From: Hippopus hippopus
Lineage: Eukaryota; Mollusca; Bivalvia; Cardiida; Cardiidae
Length of the DNA: 64,000 bases
Reading direction: 5' to 3'
Assembly: GCA_946811185.2 (NCBI GenBank)
Contig: OX328102.1
Location: 12,215,194 to 12,279,193 of the forward strand
A program made the translations under genes and the position numbers. This document shows positions 31,511 through 41,540 of the stretch, piece by piece. The notes under the pieces are model-generated. The model worked only from the letters and a program-made list of their open reading frames with translations, was not told where the DNA came from and ran no database searches. How positions within the stretch are numbered: position 1 is the first letter of the stretch; each line of letters begins with the position of its first letter.

Positions 31511-31930
31511 TTTATGTAGTTATCATTAGAAGTTGACTTGCTTGGTATTATGCATCACGGAGAGGATTAAACTCCTTTTGCCAGAGTATCGTTCATTTAT
31601 TTATTTATTTATGTATGGTTCGTGCCAAAAATCATTTAGAAATTTTGCAGGCTCCTCATATATTTCACAGACGAAACCTCAAATCAGACTAGACCGAGTA
31701 CAGCCGGGACATTACGTGTTACGTTGTCTGATGGTTCTATAGAAACAACTATGAATAACTCAGATACGTTAATCTACGAAGTTTTAAATATATATAAAAC
31801 TGATTTCACTTTTCAACATTTATCATTCTCATTATCGTTCTTGTAAAAGATTATATAGAAAATTTGTTCGCTCTGTACACATGCAGCAGAGCAAACCTCA
31901 AACTGGAATAGCCCAGCCAGGGCATTATTA

Positions 31931-32071
31931 GTTGTACGGTCAGGTGGCAGGGGATTTGGAAACTTGTTCACGGCTGTTGCAAATCATGTCGCCCCGAGCC
32001 GACGAGGTGGCGACATGATTTGCAACAGCTGTGAACAAGTTTCCAAGTCCCCTGCCAGCTGACCGTACAAC
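31931..32071. repeat. Near-perfect palindrome, ~60-bp arms
   Basis: GTTGTACGGTCAG...GCGAC meets its inverse ending CTGACCGTACAAC, with few mismatches and a short GC-rich centre. It forms the left part of the ~0.7-kb insert in a GPCR-tail relic. Confidence 0.75.
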
Positions 32072-32703
32072 GAATTTATTATACTGCAAAATTTTACCAT
32101 TCCAACGTGTATTCGGTGAAATTTACCTGTTTTATGTATTCACGAAATGAGTACGCTGACGCAATCGTATTTCCCTTCTGAGTGCCCAAATTCAATGAAA
32201 AGTGACGTCATTGGGAACTGACGTCACTGAAACCTTGGAAACACGTGAAGTTTGGTGAATGAACTGGATAATATCACTACGATATGCATTTGACGCATTT
32301 TTCTGTTAACGTGGATTCAAACAACTTCAAGGTAAGCAACTATGCATTTTAATGATTTGTTAGCAAAAGTAAACGACTATTAGTTGCCTCAATCGACCAT
32401 TAGGTTATCCTTTTAACGCTACAATATTCGAGTTTCATATGTTTGTCTTGTGAGAGGCTCGTATCGATAGACGCCGCCATCTTGGATGTTGTGTTGAAAG
32501 AGTAATCATGTATACGGGGCTCCCGAAAGGGAAAGTTGTTTTACGTGGATTTTGCCATTGTACATGATTATTTGTTCGGGGCATATTATCCAATCAGATT
32601 GCGAGAAATTTCTTTGCAGTAAAATAATACGTGTTCCGTTGTTAAAAAGTTCTACAGAACAGTTACGAATAACTCAGATATGTTAATCCACAATGTGTCA
32701 TGG

Positions 32704-33575
32704 AAAAAAAACAAGAGGGCCATCATGGCCCTAGAGTCGCTTACCTGAGCCTTTGGACCAAACCTGAACAATTTCCAATCCCTTCCGAGATATTATGACA
32801 AACATTCTAACAAGCTTTCACAAGTATTAGACTGAAAATTTGGCCTCTAGCGTGCACACAAGCTTTTTCTAGAATTTGTCTCATTGACTTACTTTTAAGC
32901 TAAACATATCCCATTTCACAATTTGTTGTATATATTATCAAAACAAAGATTTTGACCTGCTATCATGAGAATTTGACAGAAAATGTGGCCTCTACAATGT
33001 ACACAAGGGTTTTCCAAGACTTGATATGGCGACTTGCTTTTTGACCCAATGTGACCCATTTTCAATCTCATCTTATTAATCATCAATAAAAACATTCTGA
33101 CTAATTTCGATAAGTATTGGACAGAAAATATGGCCTCTTGAGCGTATACAAGAATTTTCAAAAAGTTAACATGGTGACCTAGTTTTTGACCCGACATAAC
33201 CCATTTTCAATCCCTTCCGAGATTTCATCAAGACAAACATTCTGACCAACTTTTTTGATTGAAAATGTGGCCTTTAGAACGTACACGAGGTTGTTCTATG
33301 ATGTGACATTGTGACCTAGTTTTTGACCTAAAGTGGACCATTTTCGAAATCGTCCGAGATATCATTCAGATAAACATTCGGACTAACTTTCAAGTGTTTT
33401 GGACAGAAAATGTGGACTCTAGAGTGTACATAAGGTTTTCTAAGATTTGACCTAGTGACCTTGTTTTTGGCCCGAGTTGACCCATTTTCGAACTCGTCTG
33501 AGATATCAAGACAAACATTCAGACCAACTTTCCAAAGTTTCAGACTGAAAAGTGGCCTCTAGAGTGCACACAACG

Positions 33576-33609
<34 letters not shown>

Positions 33610-34009
33610 GATCTAGTAACCCAGTTTTTGATCGGACGTGACCCATTTTCAAACACGTCCGAGATATCATTAAGACAAACATTCTGACCAACTTTCAAAA
33701 GTTTCTGACAGAAAATGTGGCCTCTAGAGTGTACACAAGGTTTTTCTAAGATTTGACCTAGTGACCTAGTTTTTGTCCTGATGTTATCCATTTTCGAACT
33801 CGTCCGAGATATCAGCAAGACAAACATTCTGAAGAAGTTTCATTTGTATCAGACCGAAAATGTAGCCTCTAGGGTGTACGCAAGGAAAAAGTTGATGACG
33901 GACGAGGGACGAAGCACGCTGCACGACGTATGCCGCACGACGGACGACGGACACCGGACATAGCACGATCACAAAAGCTCACCTTAAGCACTTTGTTCTC
34001 AGGTGAGCT
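32704..34009. repeat. Satellite-bearing dispersed repeat (second copy)
   Basis: Starts ACAAGAGGGCCATCATGG and ends TTCTCAGGTGAGCT, with about eight ~130-bp units (TGACCTAGTTTTTGACC, GAGATATCATTAAGACAAAC, GGCCTCTAGAGTGTACACAAGG). It also contains a T30 tract at about 33570-33602. It is inserted within GPCR-tail relic sequence. Confidence 0.75.
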
Positions 34010-34024
34010 AAAAAAAAACCTAAT

Positions 34025-34498
34025 AGGACAGTTTTTACATTTACGTATTTATCTTTCTTGTCAAAAATCATACAGAAATTTAGCAAGCTCCTGATCCATA
34101 AACCTGCAGCAGACCAAACGTCAAACCGGACTAGTCCAGCCGGCATTACGTGTTTCGTTGTCCAATGGTTCTACAGAAACAGCTTCATGGAAAAAAAGCT
34201 GATGATGCGACAGACCAAACTTCAAACTGGACTAGTGCAGCCAGGACACTACATGTCGTGGTGTCCAATAATTCTAAAGAAGCAACTATGAATAACTCAA
34301 TGTTTTACACATAAACTGATTATACTGTTTTAACATTTATCGTCGTTGCCAAAAATCATACAGAAATTTTGCATGCTCCTCATCCATAAACATGCAGCAG
34401 ACGTAACCTCAAACTGGAATAGTTCAGCCAGGGCATTAAAAATTCTTCAGAAACAGATATCGATAACGCAGGTATGTTAATCCACGTGTTTTATGATA
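34025..34498 (+). pseudogene. Further GPCR-tail relics
   Basis: Two or three more diverged units of the repeat described at 30870-32700 (CAGAAATTTAGCAAGCTCC, CTTCAAACTGGACTAGTGCAG, TTCTAAAGAAGCAACTATG). A short piece recurs at 34850-34930 after the SINE. Confidence 0.5.
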
Positions 34499-34499
34499 A

Positions 34500-34832
34500 A
34501 TGATTGATTGATTGCTTGATTAGATTGATTGATTGATTGGTGTTTAACGCCGTTTTCAACATTATTTCAGTTATATCGCGGCGGCCAGCTCACCTATTCA
34601 TGCTTTTCCTGGATTTTCTTTTACCAGTACTCCGCACAATATTCTTTCCAAGCCACTGGTTGCTCTCCAACATAACCATCTTCGAAACAACGGTCAACGG
34701 TGGGAGAGGAATGAATCCTGTCGCAATGACTGTCACCAATCCTCGGAAAGAAATTGGCCGAGCCGGGGATCGAACCCCCGACCCCCTGTTCTCAAGTCCT
34801 GTACGCTACCGACTGAGCTATCGGCGATCGGC
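34500..34832 (-). repeat. tRNA-derived SINE
   Basis: The minus-strand head reads TAGCTCAGTCGG (A-box) and GGGTTCGATCCCC (B-box). The body has GCCGCGATATAACTGAAAT and the tail is (AATC)n. The tRNA-like part does not form a full acceptor stem, so it is a SINE, not a tRNA gene. Confidence 0.8.
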
Positions 34833-34932
34833 TTTTATGATAAAACTGATAGGACAGTTTATATATTTACATTTATCTTTCTTGCTGGAATTCAGATCGG
34901 AAATTTGCAGGCTCCTCAGCTGACTAGTAGAC

Positions 34933-35225
34933 AGGCAAGTCAACGCTCCGCCCCTGTCACATGACCTCGCTCCTTAGACATTATTTCGCAAACAACATGG
35001 CGGACACAGTATATCTATGTCCATCACCATATTCATTTAATGCCTTACAAAGCAATATTTCGAAAACGAAATCGGAATTTGATAAGAAACAAGTGCGAGT
35101 ATGTTCGATTTCAAATACTTTACCGATGTATTTTATTTCCCTTTAAATACCAGAAGTGATTGTAAATGGAGACAATTAAGCAGTATCAGATATTCAACTC
35201 TACCAGATGTCACAGTAATTTTTGA
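34933..35225. other. Unassigned; possible short host exon
   Basis: ACATGGCGGACACAG at 34996 has good start context and opens about 50 codons (MADTVYLCPSPYSF...). No homologue is recognised and no clear splice pattern is visible. Noted only as a candidate. Confidence 0.2.
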
Positions 35226-35425
35226 CTCGATCAAATTGAAAGCATTTGCAGACGACACATTAAATGTAGCTCAAATGATGACTTCTGTCTTTGATAACGT
35301 ATCAAACATTGTGGGAAGAGGAGAAAGTGCTATTTACCAGCATTTTGAGCTGTTTTCCACATGTTTTCAAGAGCCTTCTCTTTAAGAGTTGTTAAAACTC
35401 GGAATTGTGTGGTAAAGGATTAAAT
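35225..35425. repeat. Foldback-element relic (GCAGACGACA type)
   Basis: TTTGCAGACGACACATTAAATG, GTGGGAAGAGGAGAAAGTGC and the inverse CAGCATTTTGAGC belong to the family described at 25100-25590. Confidence 0.55.
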
Positions 35426-36417
35426 TGTAGGTTTTACGGTGCTTTTTTAAACCCATAGAGCACGAGGCATATTTTAGGGGCTTTTGTAGACAATATAAAT
35501 CATGGTAAGACTAGTAACTGTAGAGTAATGAAAAAAAAAAAAAAAAAAAGTCTTTAAATTTCAAGTTTTAGCATTTGTTCTCCAGGGGGCCCGTTTTTAG
35601 AATTTTCGTATCTTTTAACTTAAGGAAAAGTTACGAAATGCTTACGTGCGTTTTACAAATCTTGTGTAAGTATTATCGTAAATAATTTTCGTAACTCTGC
35701 AATTGCAGGTATATAAATCAGACTCTCTGGTTTCTCGCTGGCATCATAGAAAGGAAATTTTATCTAAAGCTGAATTCACAGTGCTTGATATGACTTGATA
35801 ATGAAAGTAAATTATCTTTATTTCAGTAATGATATAGATGCATGTATGGAAAATACTGTAAAGAAAGCCCCTTTTTCCATCGCTAGCCTCGTCCTTATCT
35901 TTACGTCCGGGGATTGTTTGCTCTTTTAGGCAATGACATGTAAATACAGCAGTCAAAAAGCTACCATGGAATGAATACACAGTGTATTTTTTTATGAATT
36001 TTGTTCCAAGATAGTAAATGCTGTTGCAAACGTGACTGCAATGTTAGAAAGATTAGAAATACTACCCACTTAATTCATACTTAAATACGACACAGATTTG
36101 AAAACAGGATATGATACCATTACAGATCAGTATGAAAACTGTCACCTCAATTACAAATTTATAGTTTGTTTAAGGTCTATCGACCAATTTCAAACAGACA
36201 GTCACTGTCAGCCTTTATCTCTTTACCACACAACCCCGAGTTTTTAACGAGCCTAATGTGAAGGCCTTTTGAAAACATTGTGGGAAAAGTAAAAGAAAAA
36301 GAAAACCGATAACCCACATATTCTACTTTTCCTACAATGTTTTCTATCCTATCGAGGAAATGGATTAGAAGTAAGCGTTAATTTATAGAGAACTTTTCCT
36401 GGAATAATTATGTTCAA

Positions 36418-36645
36418 GTTCCTGCGTGGCTTGGTGGAGCGGTGTAGAGCTCGTAGCCTGAAAGTTCCGAGTTCGATCCTCATCAAAGCCCTGGATCTTT
36501 CGAAGGAGTGTCCTTGGGCAGGACATTTCAGACCCCAAGCCTAGTCCTGGTGATACCAAGGACAAACATGAGTATGGTATGACTGAAATGATGTTGAAGC
36601 GTTGTAAAAACACCGTTCAACCCATCAATCTAAATATGTTCTATA
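36418..36645 (+). repeat. tRNA-derived SINE, second family
   Basis: Head with GTGGCTTGGTGGAGCGG (A-box-like) and GAGTTCGATCCTC (B-box). The body has CCTTGGGCAGGACATTTC and the 3' part GTTGTAAAAACACCGTTCAACCC. Confidence 0.7.
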
Positions 36646-36647
36646 TG

Positions 36648-36912
36648 GCCTGCAACACACGAAAAGGGGCATTCGGACATTTGCTTAAAGTGTCGTCTCG
36701 GATCAGCCGGCGCAGTCCGGACAGGCTGATCCGAGACGACACTTTCCGATCGTGTGTGATTTTCTGTTTCACGCAAGTCTACTGTAGGACAAAATCTAAA
36801 ATTGACGTAAAGTGCCGTCTCGGATTAGCCTGCGCGAACTGCGCAGGCTGATCCGGGACGACACTTTATACAAATGTCCGAGTGCCCCTTTTCGCGTGTT
36901 GCAAGCCAGTTA
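36648..36912. repeat. Foldback MITE, AACACACGAAAAGGGGCATTC family
   Basis: Terminal inverted repeats GCAACACACGAAAAGGGGC / GCCCCTTTTCGCGTGTTGC with two inner palindromes of GTCGTCTCGGATCAGCC. A second copy is at 59486-59752. Confidence 0.8.
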
Positions 36913-37065
36913 TAGGCTACTTCTCGCGACATGTCTGGTCATATGTAAAGGTAATTCCAGAGTAACGAATGACCTTTTGCATCACCAGTCTTTTCTTTAA
37001 TCCAAAACTAAGTTGGTCTTGTCTAATTCGTGATGTAAAGGAAAAGGATATGGCTGTAAAAAAAA

Positions 37066-37372
37066 ATGATTGATTTATTGCATGGTGTTTAATACCGTTT
37101 TCAACATTATTTCAGTTATATCGCGGCTGTCAGTGCACCTATCCATGCTTTCCTGGAGTTTCTTTTACTAGTACTCCGCATAATATTCTTTCCAAGCCAT
37201 TGGCTGCTTTCCCACATAACCATCGTCGAAACAATGGTTAGGGGTGAGAGAGGAACGAGTCCTCTCGCAATGATTATCATCAGTCCTGGGAAAGAAATTG
37301 GTCGAGCCGGGATCGAACCAGCGACCTTTTGTTCTCAAGTCTTATAAGCTACCGACTGAGCTACCGGGGCTA
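37066..37372 (-). repeat. tRNA-derived SINE
   Basis: Same family as 34500-34832. Minus strand: GGTAGCTCAGTCGGTAGC, GGTTCGATCCCGGC and the body with CAGCCGCGATATAACTG. A different B-box-like fragment (GGTTCTGGGTTCAATCCTC) is at 37502-37520. Confidence 0.8.
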
Positions 37373-37970
37373 GGCAGATGTAAAGTAAAAATTGTTATCC
37401 TATAAAATGATATAGGCTACTAGTAACTGTTGACCAGCAACATCGGAAGAGTCGTCCAAGGCTCAGTGCTCATATATTTTTTGATTCCTTTCTTATTGGG
37501 AGGTTCTGGGTTCAATCCTCAGCGGAATCACCGTTAACGTGAAATTTTCCTTCGAAAGGCATTATTGGGCTCTTGCCTAGTGCTGACGGAACACTTGAAA
37601 TACCCTCAAAGGTGTGCTGTGACGTTTATTCAACAGTGAGAAAACAGTGTTCAAAAGCTATATAAAACGCCTTATTTAGAGTTAGATGTCATCCAGGACG
37701 ATCTTGTTTAACCGAATTCTGTTCTTGGCCAACCTGTATTTTTATTTCAATTGTTTTTCGATTAATAATCTGAATTAGACCGAACCCCTCTGATATTGGG
37801 AACATTTACGCAAAAGTTACGACAGGTTTTTTTGTTCGTAAAGTTACGCAAAAACCTACGCCCGAATCAGTTACGAACTTTTTTAGTAAAACGCACTTAC
37901 ACATTTTCACTAGAGTTACGCAAAAGCTTACGAAAGTTTTGTTCGTAACTACCTTAGTAAAACGGGGCCA

Positions 37971-38509
37971 AGCTGAATGTCTTTCAATTACATTTATATA
38001 GCCCTCTATAGGGTTAATATAGGATTGTTGTGTGCATTTCCCTTTTTCGTATCTGATTTCAAAAGTCTTAAAAAAAAGTCAGTTGATTAAAAGATCGTGT
38101 CTTTTTGGATTTTCTGTTTTTCCCAGTGGCTACTGTTTAAATAGTCCTCAGGAGCCTTTCGGTTGAAATCAATAATACATGCACACAAAAACAAGTAGCT
38201 AAAATCTATGCATAGATAAATGTCAGACCATATCGACAAAACGACCAATGAAAGTCCATAGTTCGTGGGAAGAAGTACTTCATGACAAAAACTAAACGCA
38301 AAGAGTAATTTTGTGATTTCGTTGATAAATAACAGGCCAAATTCAAATCCAAAGATCACATTAGTCAATTTGATCATTTTCAATTAATATTGACTATCTT
38401 TATGCCTGTGACCAAGACGCTATTACGTCATGAACATACACCACCTAGACAGAGTTAAATAGACCACAAAGCGTTACATACTTTCGTGGCTGTGAACGAT
38501 ACGAAGTGG
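37971..38509. other. No recognised feature
   Basis: AT-rich single-copy-looking sequence left of the host palindrome. ORFs are short and show no family features. Confidence 0.4.
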
Positions 38510-38782
38510 GGTATACCATAGGCCTCTGAAACTCCATTGGTCTATCAAGGAATAACGACATTTTCGTTATCGGACACAGTTACTATATATAGCACATTGG
38601 GGATTCCCTCTGTATCGTATATAGTAAGACAAGGTGTGCAACGAAACCGAAGAAAATTTGACCCCCGTCCCCTTTCAGAGATAATATTTAAACGAAAACG
38701 GATAAATGAACCTAGTTACCGGTGCAGATGGGTTCATTTATGATTTTCTTCTATACCCTGACCTTCGAAAGTTCCAAACGGC
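38510..38782. repeat. Left arm of host palindrome split by copy B
   Basis: Matches in reverse complement the right arm 53196-53545 at roughly 80-85% by eye, for example TATAGCACATTGG, CTTTCAGAGATAATATT and GCAGATGGGTTCA. The right arm has about 75 extra bases. The arm ends TTCCAAACGGC next to the element. It is older and more diverged than the element's own terminal repeats. Confidence 0.75.
38777..38782. other. Left 6-bp target-site duplication AACGGC
   Basis: AACGGC immediately precedes AGTAGTAAAGGG. The same hexamer follows ACTACT at 53190-53195. Confidence 0.8.
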
Positions 38783-38846
38783 AGTAGTAAAGGGAAGGCG
38801 GATAGGACAAGATAGGCGACTTGCCCTATCCGACTTACCCTGACTG

Positions 38847-38899
38847 CCCCATTCTGCTTACCCTGACAGTAAATGGGGACACGGGTAAGCAGAATGGGG
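38847..38899. other. Terminal hairpin, 17-bp perfect arms
   Basis: CCCCATTCTGCTTACCC (38847-38863) and GGGTAAGCAGAATGGGG (38883-38899). The mirror copy is at about 53074-53126. Copy A has foldbacks with the same TTACCC/GGGTAA core at 14868-14907. Confidence 0.8.
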
Positions 38900-39313
38900 C
38901 AAACCGGAAGTCGATTTTTGTAAAACCGGAAGTGAATTCTAGTAAATGGAGTTATCTCCCCTGATTTTATCCTGAGAGGGGGAAAATGGGTGTGGCTTAG
39001 GAAAGTCACGTGACGTTACCATGACGACACGTGACGTCACTTCCGGTTGACGTGGACTTCAGGTTTGCCCATTCTGCTTATCTTGAGAGGGGAAAGATTG
39101 GTATGGGTTAGGAAAGTCACGTGACGTCATGGTTACAGGGTAAAGACCATTTTCAGTTGATCTTAGACTGCACATGTTGCAGAGATTGGGACAGTCCCTT
39201 TCTGACTTACCCTGAGTCCCTATTCTACTTACCCTGAGTGGGGTTGTGCTGACTGAAAGTCTTTTGACTGAAAATTGACAATTTGAAAAGATCACTCTTT
39301 CGTGTGGAATGGT

Positions 39314-39329
39314 AGCCCTGAAAAGGGCT
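39314..39329 (-). terminator. Histone-type 3' stem-loop
   Basis: Minus strand AGCCCT-TTTC-AGGGCT, followed by ACCA, 21 nt after the LRKS stop. ACACGAAAGAGTGATCTTTTC is the downstream purine element region. Confidence 0.85.
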
Positions 39330-39349
39330 GTTTGTGGAGGCTGTGTTTT

Positions 39350-39778
39350 TTAGGCACAACCTCCAACTTTTCTGCAGGCTGGACAGCTGTTTGCTGTCCG
39401 CCTCCTTAGTCTCTTTAACTGTTGATCATCCAGATCGAAGTGTAGAGAGAATGGTGGCTCATTATCGTCATCCCAACATTCACTCACTGGAATGACGACC
39501 TTCTTCTCGTTGACTGGTGGCAGTGGTGTCGGCTTCAGGCCCACCCCACCATCAAGATAGAGCAATCTTTCTTCAAAGAGTGGGCATCTATTTTCGTCTT
39601 TTTTCCACTCTGTTGGTGTGATGACGAACCCCACCCTGTAGTTTACTAGTGGACGTAGTGATGGTCTTTCTTCCTCAGCCATCATCTTCTCCACTTGGTT
39701 GTTTACTCTCTCTAATTTTAATGAGAGGGTGGTTACCGCTCTCATTAAATTTTGAACCGATTTTCTGAGTTCTTCCAT
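39350..39778 (-). CDS. LRKS-family cassette protein (142 aa), left-TIR copy
   Basis: Intact. Residues 1-36 are a predicted coiled coil (LRKSVQNLMR...LERVNNQVEKMM). Residues ~46-77 (VNYRVGFVITP...FEERLLYLD) look like a diverged duplicate of residues ~89-117 (VNEKKVVIPVSECWDDDN...HFDLDD). The C-terminus is basic with CPACRKVGGCA, a possible half zinc site. Because it lies in the terminal repeat, the element is diploid for this gene; the other copy, at 52192-52620, differs at about two residues (R/K and F/L). Start chosen at the first ATG after the TATA-leader. Function unknown. Confidence 0.8.
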   Translation of the reverse strand: MEELRKSVQNLMRAVTTLSLKLERVNNQVEKMMAEEERPSLRPLVNYRVGFVITPTEWKKDENRCPLFEERLLYLDGGVGLKPTPLPPVNEKKVVIPVSECWDDDNEPPFSLHFDLDDQQLKRLRRRTANSCPACRKVGGCA

Positions 39779-39810
39779 CGTTCAACTGTATAGAAAAAAA
39801 AATCGTCGGC

Positions 39811-40010
39811 TTTTATAAGCTGGTGGGAGGATTGACCTACTTTGGCTCAGAATTAACGGTGACCAATCAAAATGTGTAATGATATAACGAACGAATCGAT
39901 TGGACAACGTTAATTCTATGTCAAAGTAGGTCAATCCTCTCGTCAGAACTAGGATTGACCTACTTTGACTTAGAATTAAGAGCGCGTTCCCGGGCGAAAG
40001 CACCCTCGAT
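39811..40010 (-). promoter_or_regulatory. LRKS promoter, left TIR
   Basis: Minus strand: TATAAAA (39811-39817), 15-nt spacer, AGGTCA preceded by CCAAAGT and TGAGCCA, then GGTCACCAATC. A second AAAGTAGGTCAATCC (39931-39946) and an inverted third lie beyond, then GGAACGCGC with CTTTCGCCC (39980-40005). Confidence 0.8.
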
Positions 40011-40074
40011 AAAGGGGGTTAAACGCTATGTGTTATTAAGTGTAACTCATAGAGGTAGAAATGCTAAAAAATTT

Positions 40075-40345
40075 GAAAATAATAATCTTTCAGAATTAAC
40101 GTTTTTTGACCAATCAGAAGCTTCGTTGGTTTAATGTTGACCAATCAGAAGCTTCGTTATATTTTTTGTGTGAGTAAAAAAACTAGAAGGAGAAGAATCG
40201 TGTTATGCACAGGAATTGGACTTAGTCTTTTTTTTGATATGGAATACAGTGTGATTTTAATGCCCACACTGTCTCAGGACAAGAGGTTGGGAATAGATTT
40301 TTTTTGTCTGCTTAGAGCAAAACATTGCAGTGGGACTGTGGACTT
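40075..40345. repeat. Spacer: CCAAT-type duplicates and A-run repeat
   Basis: Two tandem GACCAATCAGAAGCTTCGTT blocks (40111-40160), then the ACAGTGT...ACACTGT spacer repeat (40245-40280). No gene. Confidence 0.6.
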
Positions 40346-40432
40346 AGGCTTTTTTGAGTTATCTCTTTGACTGAAAGTCTTTTGAGTGAAAATTGACAAT
40401 TTGAAAAGAAAGATCTTTTCGTGGTGTTGGGT

Positions 40433-40449
40433 AGTCCTGAAAAGGGCTG
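40433..40449 (-). terminator. Histone-type stem-loop, mutated
   Basis: Minus strand AGCCCT, a loop with one extra T, AGGACT. It has one mismatch and one insertion relative to its mirror at 51523-51538. It is the only 3' signal for the MEQ gene. Confidence 0.7.
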
Positions 40450-40477
40450 TTTTTCTGTGTTGAAATGTTTTCCAGCT

Positions 40478-40777
40478 TTAATGACAACATCCAAAATTTG
40501 CATGGCAGATTGGACATGCTCCGACTCTTTTCGTGATTGTCATTGCTCCATTATTAAAAGTAATACGTTTCCTGAATTCCGCATCAACCAAGATAACGTC
40601 AGGTGCTGTCTCTAGAACTAGTTCGACTATTTTCTCACCAAGATCTACGTATGTGCGTGATATTTGTTCTAGTTGTATTCTATTCTCTTCAATCCTGTTC
40701 TTTAGTATCAGTACTTGATCACCACCAATCAGAAAGACTCGGAGAGCCTCAATAAGTCGATGATTCATTTGCTCCAT
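40478..40777 (-). CDS. MEQ-family cassette protein (99 aa)
   Basis: Intact homologue of the broken gene at 12932-13248. Residues 1-45 are helical and charged (MEQMNHRLIEALRVFL...RIEENRIQLEQISR). The central block PDVILVDAEFRKRITF (about 60-75) is the best conserved part. The C-terminus KRVGACPICHANFGCCH has CPxC plus CCH, a plausible zinc site that resembles the CPAC...GC tail of the LRKS protein. It reads outward and its 3' stem-loop lies just inside the terminal repeat. Not a known family. Confidence 0.8.
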   Translation of the reverse strand: MEQMNHRLIEALRVFLIGGDQVLILKNRIEENRIQLEQISRTYVDLGEKIVELVLETAPDVILVDAEFRKRITFNNGAMTITKRVGACPICHANFGCCH

Positions 40778-40851
40778 TTTTTCGTTAACACTTATCCGTG
40801 CTAATCGAGAACTGAGTGTCGAATGATTTATTATTTGGAAAAATTCGACGG

Positions 40852-40925
40852 CTTTTATACGTTTACAGTGGGATTGACCTACTTTGACTCAGAATTAAGA
40901 GCGCGAACCTGGTAGAAAGCACCCT
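40852..40925 (-). promoter_or_regulatory. MEQ promoter
   Basis: Minus strand: TATAAAA (40853-40859), 15-nt spacer, AAAGTAGGTCA, TGAGTCA, then GGTTCGCGC with CTTTCTACC. The ATG is about 75 nt from the TATA. This differs from its homologue in copy A, which has a CRE-type promoter. Confidence 0.8.
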
Positions 40926-41135
40926 GAGTAAAGTTCTGAGAAAAAAAAGCTTAATGCATACATATGTGGAAATTCTCTTTAGAACAGATCTATTTGAATG
41001 AAGTAGAAAAGCATTCAATCGACCTAGACAAAAGTGAAATTTAGAAGGTTTTTTGAGTGTAACTCTTAGACTGAAAGTCTTTTGACTGAAAATTGACAAA
41101 TTTGAGGAAAGATAGATCTTTTCTTGGTGTTGGCT

Positions 41136-41151
41136 AGCCCTGAAAAGGGCT
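41136..41151 (-). terminator. Histone-type 3' stem-loop
   Basis: Minus strand AGCCCT-TTTC-AGGGCT, 22 nt after the MFGLT stop. CCAAGAAAAGATC follows as the downstream element. Confidence 0.85.
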
Positions 41152-41173
41152 GTTTGTACAGGTTCACTTTTTT

Positions 41174-41314
41174 TTAACCTCTTCTCTTTATTCTCCTATT
41201 TTCCATCGCATTTATTACTTGGATTAGATGTTCAACTTCACGCCTTATACGTCTAAGGCGTTCTCTTTCTTCTATCCAGCTCAGTAATGTAAGTAAAATT
41301 GTTAGTCCAAACAT
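41174..41314 (-). CDS. MFGLT 46-aa micro-protein
   Basis: Same 46-residue length as 10537-10677, with MFGLTILLTLLSWIEE and RLRRIRREVEHLIQVINAME conserved in pattern. The short hydrophobic N-terminus is followed by a charged helix and a basic tail (RRIKRRG). Conservation of length and heptads across two diverged copies is the evidence that this tiny gene is real. Its upstream promoter is split by the MITE at 41541-42507. Function unknown. Confidence 0.75.
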   Translation of the reverse strand: MFGLTILLTLLSWIEERERLRRIRREVEHLIQVINAMENRRIKRRG

Positions 41315-41376
41315 TGTGCTGATTTGGTTTTAACTCTACAGCAGTTGAGTTCCAAATGAATGTGTTTTGCGATTGT

Positions 41377-41540
41377 CTTTTATAGTCTACAGAGCTATAA
41401 AAATAGTGACTACAAAAGTATTTTAACTATGATCACTGAGAATAGTGTTTTGCATAGAGAAAAATACAGTTGGGCTAACGTTGAGCAATCAAAATGTGTA
41501 ATGATATAACGGACGGTTCGATTGGACAACGTTAATTCTA
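41377..41540 (-). promoter_or_regulatory. MFGLT promoter, distal part displaced
   Basis: Minus-strand TATAAAAG at about 41377-41384 and a second TATA at 41394. CCAATCGAACCG-type and ATTGCTCAACG motifs extend to the TA at 41539, beyond which a MITE intervenes. Confidence 0.55.

Larger units (their letters stand above)
30870..32700 (+). pseudogene. Relics of GPCR C-terminal tails, nested repeats
   Basis: Units resembling the receptor's last ~50 codons plus 3' flank recur at about 30890-31070, 31600-31850, 31850-31926 and 32640-32700. They share TTGCAGGCTCCTC, CCAGCCGGGACATTACG, GGTTCTACAGAAACAACTATG and CAGATACGTTAATCCACAATG. They line up with the gene's TTCTGCAAGCTCCTTAC and GAAACAACTACGAGTAACTC. 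The last two belong to one unit split by a ~0.7-kb insertion (31927-32622). Confidence 0.55.
35585..37970. repeat. Pair of inverted GGGCCCGTTTT / AAAACGGGGCC segments
   Basis: 35585-35740 starts GGGCCCGTTTTTAGAATTTTCG and 37780-37970 ends CTTAGTAAAACGGGGCC, both rich in TTACGAA/TTCGTAA. They could be ends of one composite element or two halves of a foldback family. The interior holds SINEs and a MITE (separate entries). Bases 35745-36210 show nothing recognised. Confidence 0.4.
38783..40472. repeat. Left terminal inverted repeat (~1.69 kb)
   Basis: Reverse complement of 51500-53189 with very few differences. It includes the whole LRKS gene, its promoter, a spacer and the stem-loop of the next gene. 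The outer 0.5 kb is non-coding with CTTACCCTGA motifs and a 17-bp-arm hairpin (38847-38899). Confidence 0.9.

Noticed and set aside
33506..33827. ORFs within the ACAAGAGGGCC repeat
   Set aside because: They follow the ~130-bp tandem unit and simply read the satellite.
34740..34832. tRNA genes on the minus strand here and at 37280-37372
   Set aside because: A- and B-boxes are present but the acceptor stem is incomplete and the sequence continues into a shared repeat body, so these are SINE heads.
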